Source: Turbatrix aceti (taxonomy: Eukaryota; Nematoda; Chromadorea; Rhabditida; Panagrolaimidae). Taken from it: a DNA stretch of 64,000 nt. The notes below the pieces were generated by a model. It saw only the letters and a list, made by a program, of their open reading frames with translations, searched no databases and was not told the origin of the DNA. The stretch spans positions 10,410,180 to 10,474,179 of the forward strand of contig OZ017770.1 of the NCBI GenBank assembly GCA_963969345.1. The letters run 5' to 3'. This document shows, piece by piece, positions 22,491 to 35,104 of this stretch; positions within the stretch are counted from its first letter, which is position 1, and every line of letters starts with the position of its first letter. Position numbers and translations under genes: made by a program.

Positions 22491-24786
22491 ATGACGGATC
22501 TCGTGAATTCCCTAGAAGGGAGTAGCAGTCGACTTTCCCAGCTTTCATCAAATGGTGGGAGCTTTGACAAGGACAATACTACCTCGACACCGGATAAGGT
22601 ACTCAGCGTGCCAGCGTCTTTTCTAGCTCGGTAAGTCAGTTCATCCATCTCTCATAACCCTAGGCAAACAAACAAACAAAAAAAGAAGAAGAAGAAAATT
22701 TTTGGTGACCCTGTGACCTTGCCGTTGAAATAAATAGCGGAAGGAGGTCAGAGAAAATGAGAGAATTCTTTTTCGGGTGTATATTTTTTTCTTTAATGTA
22801 GTAAGTGCATCGTTTGGCATCATTGCTTCTTTCTTTACTGGAAACATTTTGAAAAGAAACGAAACCATATGTATATTGTAAACAAACGGGAACGGTCCTT
22901 TGAACGAATTTTTTTTCTTACTGCTTTTTTTTCACTGTTCCGATTAGTATAATGTGTTAAAAGCTTTGTTCCTGCTTTGTAGGCTTAGACTCGTTGTCAG
23001 CCTCATAGACGACATGTATCCTGAACAATTTGGTTATTACTTAACCATATAGTACCCCTCTATATAGCGGGTAACCACTTTCCCAACCAACGCCATTTTG
23101 TCGTTATTACACATGTCGTATGTTCTATGGTGAAGGAAGAAAAAAATGTCTTACCCTCAATTTGTTTTTTTTGTGACTAGAAATGGTATTTTTCATACAT
23201 ACCTTGTCCTTTTTTTGAAATCTAACTTTGTTTTCTCTTTGGTCAATTAAATATAATAATAATTAGTGGTTAAGTTTGTTACTTACACACTTTTTTGTAC
23301 GTTTAGAGCCTTCATCCGTTAAGTAATATGATTTATAACAGGTTCATTTGACTGTTTACTTCTCTCTCACTCAGAAAAAAAACATGTCATTAGATTGCAG
23401 CATGAAGCTAAAAATTCTGAAATTTGACCTCACTAAAAAAAACAGAAAAAAAATCATCTGTAAACGAACTTGCATCGTAACAAAAAATGTGATGTGAAAA
23501 AAAGTGAATTTCAACACCCTTTTTCACGGAAGAAAAAGTTTTATGTCAGTTGAAAGTCAAAAAAAATTGCCTAGACTTTTCGGGACCCACCACAGTGGAT
23601 GGGGAATTGAAAATAAAATTTATACGACAGGAGTTAATGCATTTTGGCCTCTTCTTTTAATGCCTCAAACTTTTATTTTCGGCCGACTAATTTTTTTTGT
23701 TAAGTAGGAAAAAAAGCATGATTTGTTTTTGAGAGCATTTTTTGAACTTTTAAACTTTTATCAAAAAAATAAAGTACACAAAAATTTTTACAAAACTGAC
23801 GTCTTGAGAAATGACATTTTAGATAGATTTCAGTGTCAAAAGGTCAGAAAAACATTTGTGAATAAAAAAGAACTTTTGTAGGCCCCTTTGTTATGATTTT
23901 TTTTATTTATTGTCCATAAATTTTTTTTTGGAAAAAAATGTAAAAAATTAAAAATTCGTTTTTAAGCCAAACCTTATGGCAATTAATTCAGCAAAAAAAG
24001 AACGCTGATAAAATTCTGTCACTCGCCTTTGCTATTTTTTTTTCATATTTTGTATCAATAATTAATTCCAAATTTTTTTTGATTCACTTTAATTTTTTTT
24101 ATTCCTTTCAAATTCGTCTTTGATGCAGGCTATCATCGATGTCGGTGTGTCACTTCCAAAAATCACAACGAAATTGAATGTTGCTGTATTTTTTCATTAC
24201 AACATGAATAGATGGAAGACGCCAAAGAAACTGCAGATGCCTTACTTAGAATGACAATAGGCTTAATTCATGCTCTCGTACACCTATTGTGGCTTGCTTC
24301 GTGGTTGTGGTTCTCTTTGCTGCTAAGCAATCTGTCATACGTGAGGATTGGCTTAAAAAAAACTACTGTCTTTTTTTGGCTTTTTAAAAATTGCCTAAGG
24401 ACATTGTTGCATAATGTATCGCTTCCTTCCCTTTTTTTCGCACTTTCCTTTTAGGAGACTCCCTTCATCGGTGCTTTGTCATGCCTTCCGACCTTGTATG
24501 TATGTAGGAATAAAAAAAAAGTCACATAAGTGCCAAAAATTTGCGTTATTTATTTTTATGTTATTTTCCTGTTGCAAACATTCGAACATTCGAAATTTCC
24601 TTTTTTTTGTCACATACCAAATTTTTTTCCCTCCCATTTTATGCTGCATTCCAATTTTTAAGCCCGAAGACCAATTAGTTTTTTTTTCACATCTTAGCTC
24701 TCTAAAATCTTGCTTGTAGACACAACGAAGTAAAAAAAGAAAACACGCGTTTCTCCGGAAGTGCCGAAAATCAGAACAATCATTAA
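22491..24786 (+). CDS. Tentative small membrane protein, five exons, 130 aa
   Basis: Not recognised. The proposed exons are 22491-22630, 24129-24144, 24212-24340, 24455-24495, 24720-24786, which join to 393 nt. The first exon is the best supported: MTDLVNSLEGSSSRLSQLSS, Ser/Thr-rich, ending at a strong GTAAGT donor. Later exons give an amphipathic piece (MEDAKETADALLRM), a hydrophobic region of about 30-40 residues (IGLIHALVHLLWLASWLWFS) and a polar tail ending in SAENQNNH. All junctions use GT...AG and keep frame, but exon 2 has only 16 nt and the acceptor before exon 3 (CATGAATAG) is weak. The 1.5-kb first intron could hide other exons. RNA data would be needed to trust anything beyond exon 1. 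Confidence 0.4.
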
Positions 24787-24900
24787 ATTTTAATCATGCG
24801 TTTCTCAGCGCTCTTTTTTTTGGAGGAGAAAAAAAGGCCTCAGTCGGGTGAGGCTCTGTGAGTTTATTTTTTGTATAAGTACTAAGTACTCATCATCTCA

Positions 24901-27463
24901 TGGTGGTGTTGGCTTCTACGTCCCCTCCAGTCTTGTCCCTCGCATACGCCCATTCTTTCACTCCGATCGATTGTTGGAGTTGATCATCCGTCTGCCGCTC
25001 GGCCGTACAATGCGTCTTTTGCAAGTGTATGCGCCCCAGTCCGGTCTCGGCGACGATCAATACGAAGATTTCCTCGTCCTGCTTGGCCGAGTCATCTCTG
25101 ACCGGCCGAACCAGCAACTCATCATACTCGGAGACTTCAACGCGACTATCGGCAGTAGAGAAGAGGGCGAACAGTTCATCGGGCAACATGCGAAGGGACA
25201 AGTACGGAACAACCACGGCAGCCAGTTGGCGGCATTCTGCGAAGAGAATCGTCTGCACGCAGCCAACACATACTTTAAGAAGAGAGCGGGTAGAAAGTGG
25301 ACGCTGAGGTGCAACCTCGGGTTCAAGAAAGAGATCGACTACGTTCTTGCACGGAACATCAAAGCCGTACAAGATGTGTCGGTTATCAACACCTTTGACA
25401 TCAACAGCGACCACCGCCTCCTGCGCTGTCGGTTGCACCTGAAATGGCTTCCCAAGAAGGTGTTACCAAAGCGAGGAGTCCCTGTCGTTGGCCTGCATCT
25501 TCTGACCGCAAACGCAACACCAGAGCTCTTGTCGTTTCAAAGCTCCGGTTCAACGGAAACGGACTACAAGAAGATCACCGACATAATCAACCGAGCGACC
25601 ACGGCAGCCACGACGTACGATACCCTCCCTCCTCGAGTGTCGCCAAAGACAAGACTGCTTCTTGCTCTGCGAAGGCACTTTGAGTCGACAAGATCCACGT
25701 CCACACGCGCCAATCTTGAGTATGTGCAGATGTGCAAGCAGGTGCGTTTTTCCTTCAGAGAAGATCTCCACCGACGTCACATGATGATCGTTGAAAAGGC
25801 GGTGCAATCTGGTCGCCTCCGTCAGGGGCGGCAGAACGCTCTGTACGCAAAGAAGGCGCTACTATTGGCAGGCGAAGAATTCGCAGGCAAAGATGTAGTA
25901 GAGAAATCAGCTCAGCGCATCGGCGACTTTTACTCAGAGCTCTACCACTCTGTCGAAGGAACACTGCAGCCACCGACTCCACCGATTGCCATCCATTTCG
26001 AAAAGGAAGAAATAGCAGCCGCGTTGAAAACTTGCAAGGCAAAAGCTGCTCCGGGAGCTGACGGCGTTCGGGGCTCTTCCATACGCCCGATTGCCAATTC
26101 CCTTGCAGGCCCCGTACAACACCTTCTCAACTCCACTGCAACTACAGGTGTTGTTCCTGAGAAATTTGCTTTTTCAGACACCATCCTGCTGTTCAAGAAG
26201 GGAGACGCAGCAAAAATCGAGAACTACCGCCCGATTTCCCTGCTGTCGTCGCTGTACAAGGCCACAACCAAAGTGATCAAAAGCCGCGTGCAACGGCAAT
26301 GCGAAGAAGCCTCAGCCATACCACCGGAACAAGCAGGTTTCCGAAAGAAGATGTCAACGACGACGCAAATTCACGCGCTGAACATGCTGGCGGAAAAGTG
26401 TGGAGAGTTCCAACTTCCGCTTTACGCCATCTTCGTCGACTTTCGCAAGGCTTTCGACACCATTTCGTACGACGCCATCTGGCGTTCTTTACGAGCCATC
26501 GGAGTCGAGGAACCACTGGTGCAGTACATCCAGCTCCTCTACGCCAACAGCAGCTCTGCTGTACGTGTAGGGGACATCGCTGCCTGCTTTGCCACTCAAA
26601 GGGGTGTTCGCCAGGGAGATTCACTTTCCCCCCTCCTCTTCATCCTTGTCCTCCAGTCTGTGCTCAATAACATTGACTGGTCAAATCGAGGATTCCAAAT
26701 TGGCAGGCACCGACTCTGCTACCTTGCCTACGCCGACGACATTGCGCTCCTGGCACCAGATGCTCCCACAGCTCAAGCCATGCTGCAGGACCTGGCCGAC
26801 GAAGCTCTCTCTGTCGGTCTGGAAATCAACATCGGCAAGACCAAGTGGATGAGCAACTCGAAAGACGACGCGACGATTCTACTGAACGGTTTTCCGGTCG
26901 AAAGAGTAAAAGAGTTCGTCTATCTTGGACAGCTCTTCTCCTGGCCGAGAGACCACAAGAAAGAAATTATCAAAAGAATGACGGCAGGACGAAAGGCGTA
27001 TTTCAAGTACAAAGACTTCCTGCGCTCACGCCAAGTCAAAATGGGGCTGAAACGGCGACTCATCGAGCAGTGCATAAAGCCAGCAGTCCTCTACGGCTGC
27101 GAAACCTGGGCACTCACCGACGCCGGAATCGAAACCCTCCAGCGGGGACAACGTCGCCTCGAACGTGCTATCTTAGAGGTGCGTTTGAGCGACAAAGTCC
27201 CATCCGAATCCATCCGGAAGCGCACCAAGCTCAAAGACTGGAACGAATCCGCTCGCCGCCGCAAGCAGAAATACGCCAAATCGCTCGCGACGACCGACGA
27301 CGACAACTGGGCAGTCCGACTGTCAGACTGGCGCCCCACAGAAGACTACGTGGAAGCCAAGCGACCGCTAGGACGACCACGCATGCGCTGGACCGACGAC
27401 CTCGCCATTGCCTACAACGCTTCTACCAAGGACTTCGATTTCAGACGGATTGTTTTTCTTTGA
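24901..27463 (+). pseudogene. LINE ORF: endonuclease (N-terminus missing) plus reverse transcriptase
   Basis: A single open frame of about 854 codons within the element. It begins at GGVGFYV in the middle of an apurinic-type (EEP-fold) endonuclease. Visible motifs are VYAPQ, LGDFNA and NSDHRLL. The reverse transcriptase follows from about residue 390, with FKKGD..IENYRPISLL, FVDFRKAFDT, GVRQGDSLSPLLF and the catalytic YADDIALL. The C-terminal part has the RTE-like pattern YGCETWAL, ERAILEV and LGRPRMRWTDD. The missing start of the endonuclease means the copy cannot be autonomous, although no stop or frameshift breaks what remains. The open frame extends upstream only through flanking host DNA. 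It is classed as pseudogene because of the 5' truncation. Confidence 0.9.
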
Positions 27464-27539
27464 TGACCCCTCTTCGTACGACCCCACTGATTTGTATAAT
27501 CCCGTGTGTACGAGTAAGAGATAAATTGAAATTGAATTG
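24901..27539 (+). mobile_element. 5'-truncated RTE-type LINE retrotransposon
   Basis: Both ends can be set from the 13-bp target-site duplication ACTCATCATCTCA at 24888-24900 and 27540-27552. The element starts inside the endonuclease domain and ends in a short AT-rich tail with ATTGA-like repeats (AAATTGAAATTGAATTG), as RTE elements do instead of a long poly(A). GC content of the body is much higher than the surrounding DNA. It landed about 115 bp downstream of the tentative gene ending at 24786. The uninterrupted reading frame and the perfect duplication indicate recent insertion. Confidence 0.93.
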
Positions 27540-27552
27540 ACTCATCATCTCA

Positions 27553-28156
27553 ATTCACGCTGAATTCCCTCTTTTTTTGCTTCTTCGATTTGCCGAAATT
27601 GGAATGGGTACATGACAGCCAAAACAGATTCTTCTGCATATTACCGCGATTAAAATGTACTTCTAATCTATTTTGGGTTGTCTGAAATGTCCGTTTGGGC
27701 CTAGGAAGCACTATTTAACCCTTCTGAGCCTTGTTTCTCCTTCTGCCCAGCGTGGAACAAAGATCAGGGGGCTTAACGCCTGCGATCAGGGAAAAACGCG
27801 TTAATGTTTACACTTGTGATTATCACGCTGCCGAAGTGAATATAAAAAAGTACAAAAAATAGTAACGTTTCATTTACGCGTTATTTATAAGTCCGTTAAT
27901 ACATGATTTATGCAGTATCGCGTATTCTGGTATTCTGGGCCGTCACCGCGCCCTGGCCCTATTGTTACTGAGGGCAAAAAAATATAAAATGACATTTTTG
28001 GCGTCTTGGTTTCTGGTTTGTTTGAATTTTTTGTGCCGCGAAGTTACCAGTCAGTCAGTCGGTCGGTCAGACTTTCTTAGACAGCCATAATCTTTGTTTA
28101 TGTAATCATTGCAGTAGTACCTTAGCCCTCCCGGTTTTCTCTCATTTCCATCCTTG
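27553..28156. other. Spacer upstream of the PLCL gene
   Basis: No gene. It contains a GC-richer patch around 27930-27975 and short CAGT/CGGT repeats near 28049-28070. It presumably holds the PLCL promoter. Confidence 0.4.
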
Positions 28157-31100
28157 ATGATGCCAACCGGCACGTAAGTTTTTAACAGACTTAAAATTTT
28201 GTGTTTACACTAAAAGAAGAAAAATTGTTGTTGTCTGCCTAAAATCTACTATTATATTTAAAATGGGAAATATTTGGAGTTCAACAAATGAATTCAGATC
28301 CTCGCCGCTGCGCAGTTCCCTGCGCAAGCACACGACACGGGAAAAGTCGCCAGCTACCGGCCGGAAAACTGTCAGCTTTTGCTCCAGTAACACGGACAAG
28401 AAGGTGTCAAATGGTAAATAAAATATTTTTTTGAATTCATCAAAATATTTTTTTTTGTTTCAGTCGGCGACTGTCTGCAAGTAATGCAAAATGGCAACGA
28501 AATGGTCAAGGTTCGAACCAACGTCCGGCAGTTTCGCCGGGTTTTTACCCTTGATGCTGACTTGTCGCATATCCGGTGGACGCCGACAAACAAAAAACCC
28601 CACAAAGCTCGAAGTAAATACATTTTTAGTTTATTTGCAAAAAAAAACAAAAAAAGTTTTCAATGCAAAAAAATTTTTTTTAGTTGCCATTGACTCAATC
28701 AAAGAAATTCGGGTTGGCAGAAATACCGAGCTTCTCCGAGCGTCTGAAGGCGCCGTTGTTGACGGGCAAGATGATTGTGCTTTTTCAATTATCTACGGTG
28801 ACGATTACACGTGCCTTGATCTCATTGCGTTGTCTCCCGATGACGCGAACATCTGGGTAACCGGTCTCATGGCTCTGACGTCAGGTCCAAAGAGTGAGAA
28901 CAAATTTAATATGCAAAACCCCTGCTGCAGTTCGCATTATCGCATTTTCCCATTTTAGACGAAAATCAGCCTTCCGGCTCGCTGGGAACGCTACGAGAAC
29001 GCTGGCTGGCTTCTGTTTTTGACGAGGCAGATGTCGATAAGAAGGGCTACATCAGTGAAAAATCTGCGGTTCGCCTTATTCGTTCCATCAACCCTCGACT
29101 GCTTATCACACGTGTCAAACACCGGGTCAAGGAAGTGAGCACGGCGTGCACCAATGAGAATCTTCGGGGACGAATTGACAGGGATCAATTTGTCGAAATC
29201 TTCAAAGATGTCGCAACCAGACCAGAAATTTATTTTCTCATGGTCAGGTACGCGAATAAGGATTACCTGACTCCAAAAGACCTGCAGATTTTCCTCGAAA
29301 CAGAACAAGGGGTATGCATGCTTCATCTTTTTTTTTTGCTTTGTGACTTTTTTTTTCTTCAGATGGACAGTGTGACAAAAGAATTTTGTGAAGAACTCAT
29401 CGAAGAAGTTGAGCCATCGTCGGAGGGCAAAGAAAATTATTACATGACTGTTGATGGTAAAAAATAAAAATTGCCCTCACTTTGTCCAATTATTCAATTT
29501 TCCCTTTTTTTTCAGGGTTCACAAATTTTCTCCTGAGCAAGAATGGCTCTATTTTTGACCAGGCACAAAAAAATGTCTGCCACGACATGAAACAGCCGTT
29601 TTTTCACTACTTTATTTCGACCTCTCACAACACGTATCTGGTCGAAGACCAAGTCAAGGGACCAAGCAGCGTGGATGGATACATCAGTGCCCTCAAGCGG
29701 TCTTGTAGATTCATCGAGATTGACGTTTGGGATCCAGACCCTAACATTTCGGATATCCATGAGCCTGTCATCTACCATGGAGGGACTGAGACTGGAAAAA
29801 TTGCGCTCACACCTGTGCTTGAGACAATTCATGAACTGGCTTTTGAAAATACGCCTTATCCTTTGATAATTCGTCTGGAGAACCATCTTTCTATCCTGTG
29901 GCAACGATATCTGGTTAAAATTTTACAGGATGTTTTTGGCGAACATTTGTACCGTCCGGTGGATGACAAACGTCCATGGAAGTATCCGGACAACCCACCG
30001 ACACCGGAGGACTTTAAAAACAAAATTATCATTGTGGTGAGTTGTGTAAACTTAATTTAATCATGCAAATGAGAATGATGAAATTTGATGCATCAGACCG
30101 GAAAATAAGCAAACCTTGGTGAAGTTTGTATGCTTTAAATGCTCTTTTTGGACCTCCTAGAGTGCAATTACGTTGCAATTATTTTTTTTACTTCTTAAAT
30201 TTTTTTCGTAGAATGCAGGACAATGGAAACCCGACCTTTGAACTTGCCAAAAATTTTTTTGAAAAAAAAAAAAATTTTCAGGGAAACAAGTTCAAACCCG
30301 ACCACGACAATCACAACTGGGAAATTGGGACTGTAACTGAGGAAAATGAAGGATATGAAATCACAAATGGCAAGCTAAAGAAAGATAAGCAAATTGAAGT
30401 TATCAAATCCCTGTCGGACCTGTTCCCACCGTTTCTGGTATCCTTGCAAGTCAGAGATATGAGTGATTTTTCGTCGATCAGAGACAGTCTGTTTTTTTTT
30501 CTTTTTTACAAAAAAAAATTTTTTTGTGGTTGCAGATGAACTCCAAAAATGCGTGGTCTCGGTAACCGAAGGCAACTGTCTCAAGATGATTCATCATCAA
30601 GCATCTGCGTTCTGTCAGACAGTCGGGAGTCAGCTAATCCGTGTCACGCCAAACGTCGTCCGTCTTGACTCATCAAACATGAATCCACAAGAATTCTGGA
30701 ACTTTGGCATCAACATGGTAGCGCTTAATTACCAAACTCCGGGTTTAATGATGGATTTGCAAGTTAGTTTGTAAAAGTCATGATTAAAAAATGATTTCCT
30801 CTTTTATCTCTCTTTTTTTTGCCCTTCAGGAAGGAAAGTTTGCGGCAAACGGAAGCTGTGGATACATTCTAAAGCCATCGGTTATGCGTGACGACATCTT
30901 TACGCCACTCGACAAACTGCCGTATGCTCCGCAAATCTTGCACTTAAAAATTCTATCTGCACAACAACTTCCACGACCACGGGGTTCAAATGCCAAGGGA
31001 GATTCTGCGGATCCATTTGTTGTTATCGAAATTTTTGGAATCCCTGCAGATTGCGCAGAAGAAAGGACAAAAACAGTTCGAAATGACAGCTTTAATCCGA

Positions 31101-32480
31101 GCTTCGATGAAAGCTTTCAATTTGAAATTACAGTACCAGAACTCGCACTTGTACGATTTTTGATACTGGACGACGATTTTATTGGAGATGATTTCATTGG
31201 GCAGTATACAATTCCTTTTGAGTGTCTTCAAAGTGGTAAGTTTGGATAAAGTAATTTTTTTGATTGACAAATGAGTTTTTAGGATATCGGCATATTCCAT
31301 TGCTCAACAACGAAGGCGATCTGTTGGAAAACAGCACTTTGTTTGTTCATGTTGCCATTACAAATCGACGTGGTGGAGGCGTGAGTATTTTTTTAGGTGA
31401 TGAAAAATTTTCAAACTTTTAAAAAAATTTAGAAAGCTAAAAAACGAGGTATGTCCGTGAAACGAAAGACGAGCAGAGTGCAGACCGGTATGAAGATGAT
31501 TGGCATCAAAGCGGTAGACGACCTTTTCAAAATGGCGGTATCGCCTTTGGTTGAATTTATCGAGATCAAAAACGAGCTTGAAGCCGCTATGGTTTGTTTT
31601 TGTTTTTGTCTTTCAGCCTTCTCTGGGGTTTGAAAACACTTAACATTAATTAAGATTGAATGGCAAGAGCAATGTGGTCTCGGACAAACCGGTACCATTC
31701 GTCAGGGCCTCAGATTGCTTTATTCCCGGATAATCACCGCCAATTCGACCACATCGCCACCGGCTTCACCACACCAGAGCACAGACGATACGCCTCCGCG
31801 CTTTACAATTGCAAAAAATGTCAATGACGTGGGTTTTTTTTACAAAAAAAGACTCCAAGAAACAACGAAGATAATTTTTTAGCAGCCTGTGGTTCGAACA
31901 TACGGCAACATGCCTGAGGCGTTGCAAAAGACATTTTCCAGTCTCGAAATGCTGCTCAAAAAGTGCTGCAGTGTATTGGACTCGACAGATAGCCTTCTAT
32001 CAAAAGTCACAGATGCCACAACCCGCATCAGTGAGTGCTACAATGAAATGATACAGATGTGTTCGGATGCGGGTTTGAGAGGTCAAAAAGCAACCCGTGC
32101 TTCGGAGAATTTTGCGTGGAATGTTCGGCTGCTAAAGGCTCAGTTGTCACTCATGAGCAAGACGCAGACCGAAGCCAGCGATACTGTTTTTCAGGTATAT
32201 GGGTGCTTTCATTCGGGGACATAATATGTACATAAGAGGGTGTGCAATGAATTCCCAGAAATCGTGCAAAACAAAAAAAGTGTTGCAACTGACAACCTGG
32301 CACAAACATCATTTTGCAAAAAGAATTTTCTGTTTTTTTTTTATGAATTGCAAAACGCAATTCTGTAATCTAATTTTCTAATTTTTTTTAGTAATTTTTT
32401 TTGACGTTTCGGAAATTGTTTTTTTACAGGTCGTCGACACTGCAAAAATCCTCGGAGTCTTTGACCCCAACGTCGCCTGA
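28157..32480 (+). CDS. PLCL: PLC-like protein of the PRIP/PLCL family, with PLC catalytic residues retained
   Basis: Fifteen exons: 28157-28173, 28298-28413, 28464-28613, 28684-28893, 28959-29311, 29363-29456, 29516-30036, 30282-30462, 30536-30762, 30830-31235, 31283-31380, 31433-31591, 31655-31828, 31883-32194, 32430-32480. They join to 3069 nt (1022 aa). Order: N-terminal RKTVSF (28-33), a PP1-docking motif typical of PRIP; PH domain (about 45-165); EF-hand region (165-310); X box (about 314-487); Y box (about 545-660) with [15 protein letters not shown]2 domain (about 680-800) with [13 protein letters not shown]; and the PRIP-specific C-terminus. These tie it to PLCL rather than PLC-delta. 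Vertebrate PRIPs are inactive scaffolds for PP1, PP2A, GABA-A receptors and IP3. Here the catalytic-type residues His351, Asn352, Glu381, Asp383, His401 and Glu435 are all present, but the Lys pair after the X box is altered (VGNKFKP). Activity is therefore unclear. Confidence 0.93.
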
Positions 32481-33273
32481 TATTCTCTTCAACCAGGCTC
32501 CTATGCACTTATTATACACTCGGTTGTTTGTACTAATCTTTTTTCTTTGACCATTGTTATCGTGTGTTATCAACCATTATTCGCAGATACAGATAAATTG
32601 CATTGCAAAAAAAACTTGCCAGCTGGAGGGATATTAATTTAATGGCGTGTTAGCTCGCAACACCTACAACATCAACAACATCAACAACAACTACATACAA
32701 CAATTCAAGGAGGATAGGGATAGTTTATGACAGCCAAGAGAAAAGGTTGCATATTTTTCCGCCCCCTTCTTGCGGGGGCTGATTATGCTGCAACAGCAGC
32801 AGCAGCAGCTAGTAGTAGCCGGAGGGTGTGGAACAGAACAACCAACGCAGGAGAAAAAAGAAAAGAAATCAGCAAGGCAAGCGCATTGTGTTGTGTCGGT
32901 CGTACGTACATATTGGCAGCCAAAACAGCCGCGGATCGTTTACGTTTAAGCACTGAAGATAACGGGAGGAGAGACAAAACAGATATGAACATCAAGCAAA
33001 ATGGCATTTTTTTGTTCGAGAATTGATCAACAACAAACAAAAATAAGAAAGCAGGCGTTGTTGCTCGGGACTGATGACCGAAAAACAATTGTATACGAGG
33101 ATAGGACTGGGGGATACACCTGTGTGAGAGGCGTTTTAATCGAATAAACACCTTTACGTGGTGGAAGATTTTAATTTAATTTAAATTTTTGTCCTGTCTG
33201 AGCCTTGACAATATCCACAAGAAATCATGTGTGAAGGGTGCTCATCCATTCTCTAAACTGTTTTTATACCAAG
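32481..33273. other. Intergenic, no gene seen
   Basis: 3' UTR of PLCL and the promoter of the next gene. An AATAAA is at 33143-33148. CAACATCAACAA-type trinucleotide repeats occur near 32660-32700 and a CAG/CAGCAG tract near 32792-32810. Confidence 0.4.
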
Positions 33274-34815
33274 ATGCCTCTCGGGAGACCTCTTGAGAGT
33301 ATGTGTTTTGTACCCCCCTGCGTGACATCTTCGTTCGATAACCCAACCGCGTTTACAAAAAAAATATCTTCTCCAAGTAAAAGTCAATACATAAAACAGT
33401 TTTGTTTCCTGTATCCCGTTTTCTGTTGTCTGGTATGCCTATTCAAAATTTTTCCAAACATCGGTCTGTCTAGTTTGCGTATATTTATACCCGTCAATTG
33501 CCGATGTAAAATCTTTCAGAAACGAAGACGGACCAATACCAGTCCGTGGCGAACGAAAAAAATCTGTACTTGATTTAGGAATTAAACCTGAGTGGCTTCC
33601 CGAGGGTTCACGCTTTTCAAAAAAACCAATACCCTACGCTGAACTTCTACCCGAGAAAGAACTTGTTAAATCCTTTGATCGATCGCTCAAGGAAATGTAT
33701 AGATCCCATTCTACCGATTTGAGTTTTTTGAACAGGTATCTGCATTTTTAAATGTTTTTTTTATAAATTTAAGGTTCTTTCAGGGGTGAAAAGTACCTTT
33801 CACGCTGGTCTCGGGAAAACACCCCCGTTGAACCTGAAGAGACGTACGCCCGATACGTTCGTCGCTCGTTTACGCCTGTTCGTGACGTCGGCGACATCAA
33901 ACCCGTCTCTAGCGCTCCTAGAAACTCCTACGCTCGCAGTCCGCTGAGCTACGTTACGGCACCGTATCACACCAACGTCAACTACTACTCTGACAATCAG
34001 CCCCTGCGAAAGTACGATGTCTTTCAGCTCCGAACCTGGTCTTATCCCATCTACAAGTGAGTCTGATCTTTTTTACATGTTTACTGTCCGTTTTGTTTTG
34101 TCCTACTGTAATTTGTATTCTACCTGTCTTAATAGTACAAAGGTGGTGTGTATTTTTCTAATCGTGTTATTTTTTGTGCTTGTCCGTCACTTTTTTACGT
34201 TTTGTCTGGTGATAAAATAAACAAATGTTATTTGTATCTTTATTGAACCTGTGCACTGTTGAATGTAGTTTTTCGAACGCACGAACGAACGTTCTTGCTG
34301 TCTAAAAAAAGGTTATATTTTTTGTAGATATATTTACGGGCGAGATCACGACTACCGACGACCGTATAGCTATACTCGGAAGTATGGTACAACTTCTCTG
34401 TACACACCCCCCATAATGAGTGCAGAGATACGGTCACTGACCTCGCGTCATGGATATTCTGGATACAACTACCTTGCTGGCGAGACAAACTACGACATCT
34501 CATCCAAGCCGTGGTCAATCAGTAATTCCAGATTTTCTCGTTCACATGTCAATGGGTAAAAAAAATTTTTCCTTAAGCAAGCGAGAAAAAATATAGTTAG
34601 CTATAATTTATTTATTTTATTTTACATATTTTCAAGAGATTAAAAATCAAATAGGACATTTTATCTGGTGTACAATTTTTTGTCATGCTTTCAGCAGCTC
34701 ATGGTACTGGTCACAAGCCGGTCGAGGCTATCGCTCAGGACTACGGCACTACAATAGCTATCATCCTCCTGCTTATACCAGTCGACTGTCAACCTACTGG
34801 GCGCCATACTACTAA
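33274..34815 (+). CDS. Orphan tyrosine/arginine/serine-rich protein, 302 aa
   Basis: Not recognised. Exons 33274-33298, 33474-33735, 33784-34056, 34328-34555, 34695-34815 join to 909 nt without stops. The N-terminal third is charged (GERKKSVLDLGIKPEW; YAELLPEKELVKSFDRSL) and may form helices. The C-terminal two thirds are low complexity with about one Tyr in every eight to ten residues plus Arg, Ser and Pro, for example DYRRPYSYTRKY and the end RLSTYWAPYY. There is no signal peptide or membrane segment. Such composition suggests an intracellular structural, cytoskeletal or phase-separating protein, but that is a guess. The first exon is small; its phase is confirmed by using acceptor TCTGTCTAG at 33473, whereas the more obvious TTTCAG at about 33519 would bring in a stop codon. 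AATAAA follows at 34913-34918. Confidence 0.78.
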
Positions 34816-35104
34816 CGACGACTCACCCCCATTGCTGTTTTATAAAACAAACATCATGATGTGCTTTTATTTTTCCGCCTTGCTTTCTTCGTGTCTCGGA
34901 AATGAGAAAAAAAATAAAGTTTTGGTCGTTTTTAGCACATTAGTGACATCAAAGTTGAGATTGATTACGTTTATTAATTTCGCCTCTGGGTGATGTCAGA
35001 AAATCATCCTCTAGCAAGGAGGGAACATGGTACAACCCAGACACGAGAGGGAAAACCCTAAAAGCGCGTGTGAAAGTGAGAATAGGATATATACAGGTTG
35101 AGCG

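Noticed and set aside
24848..24900. N-terminal extension of the LINE open frame
   Set aside because: It lies outside the 13-bp target duplication, so it is host DNA that happens to be open in the same frame.
30188..30281. Extra PLCL exon beginning at an acceptor near 30211
   Set aside because: Its phase leads to a stop shortly after; splicing 30036 to 30282 keeps frame and matches the family.
33519..33521. TTTCAG as acceptor for exon 2 of the tyrosine-rich gene
   Set aside because: It forces a frame with an early stop; the acceptor at 33473 gives an open, in-phase join.
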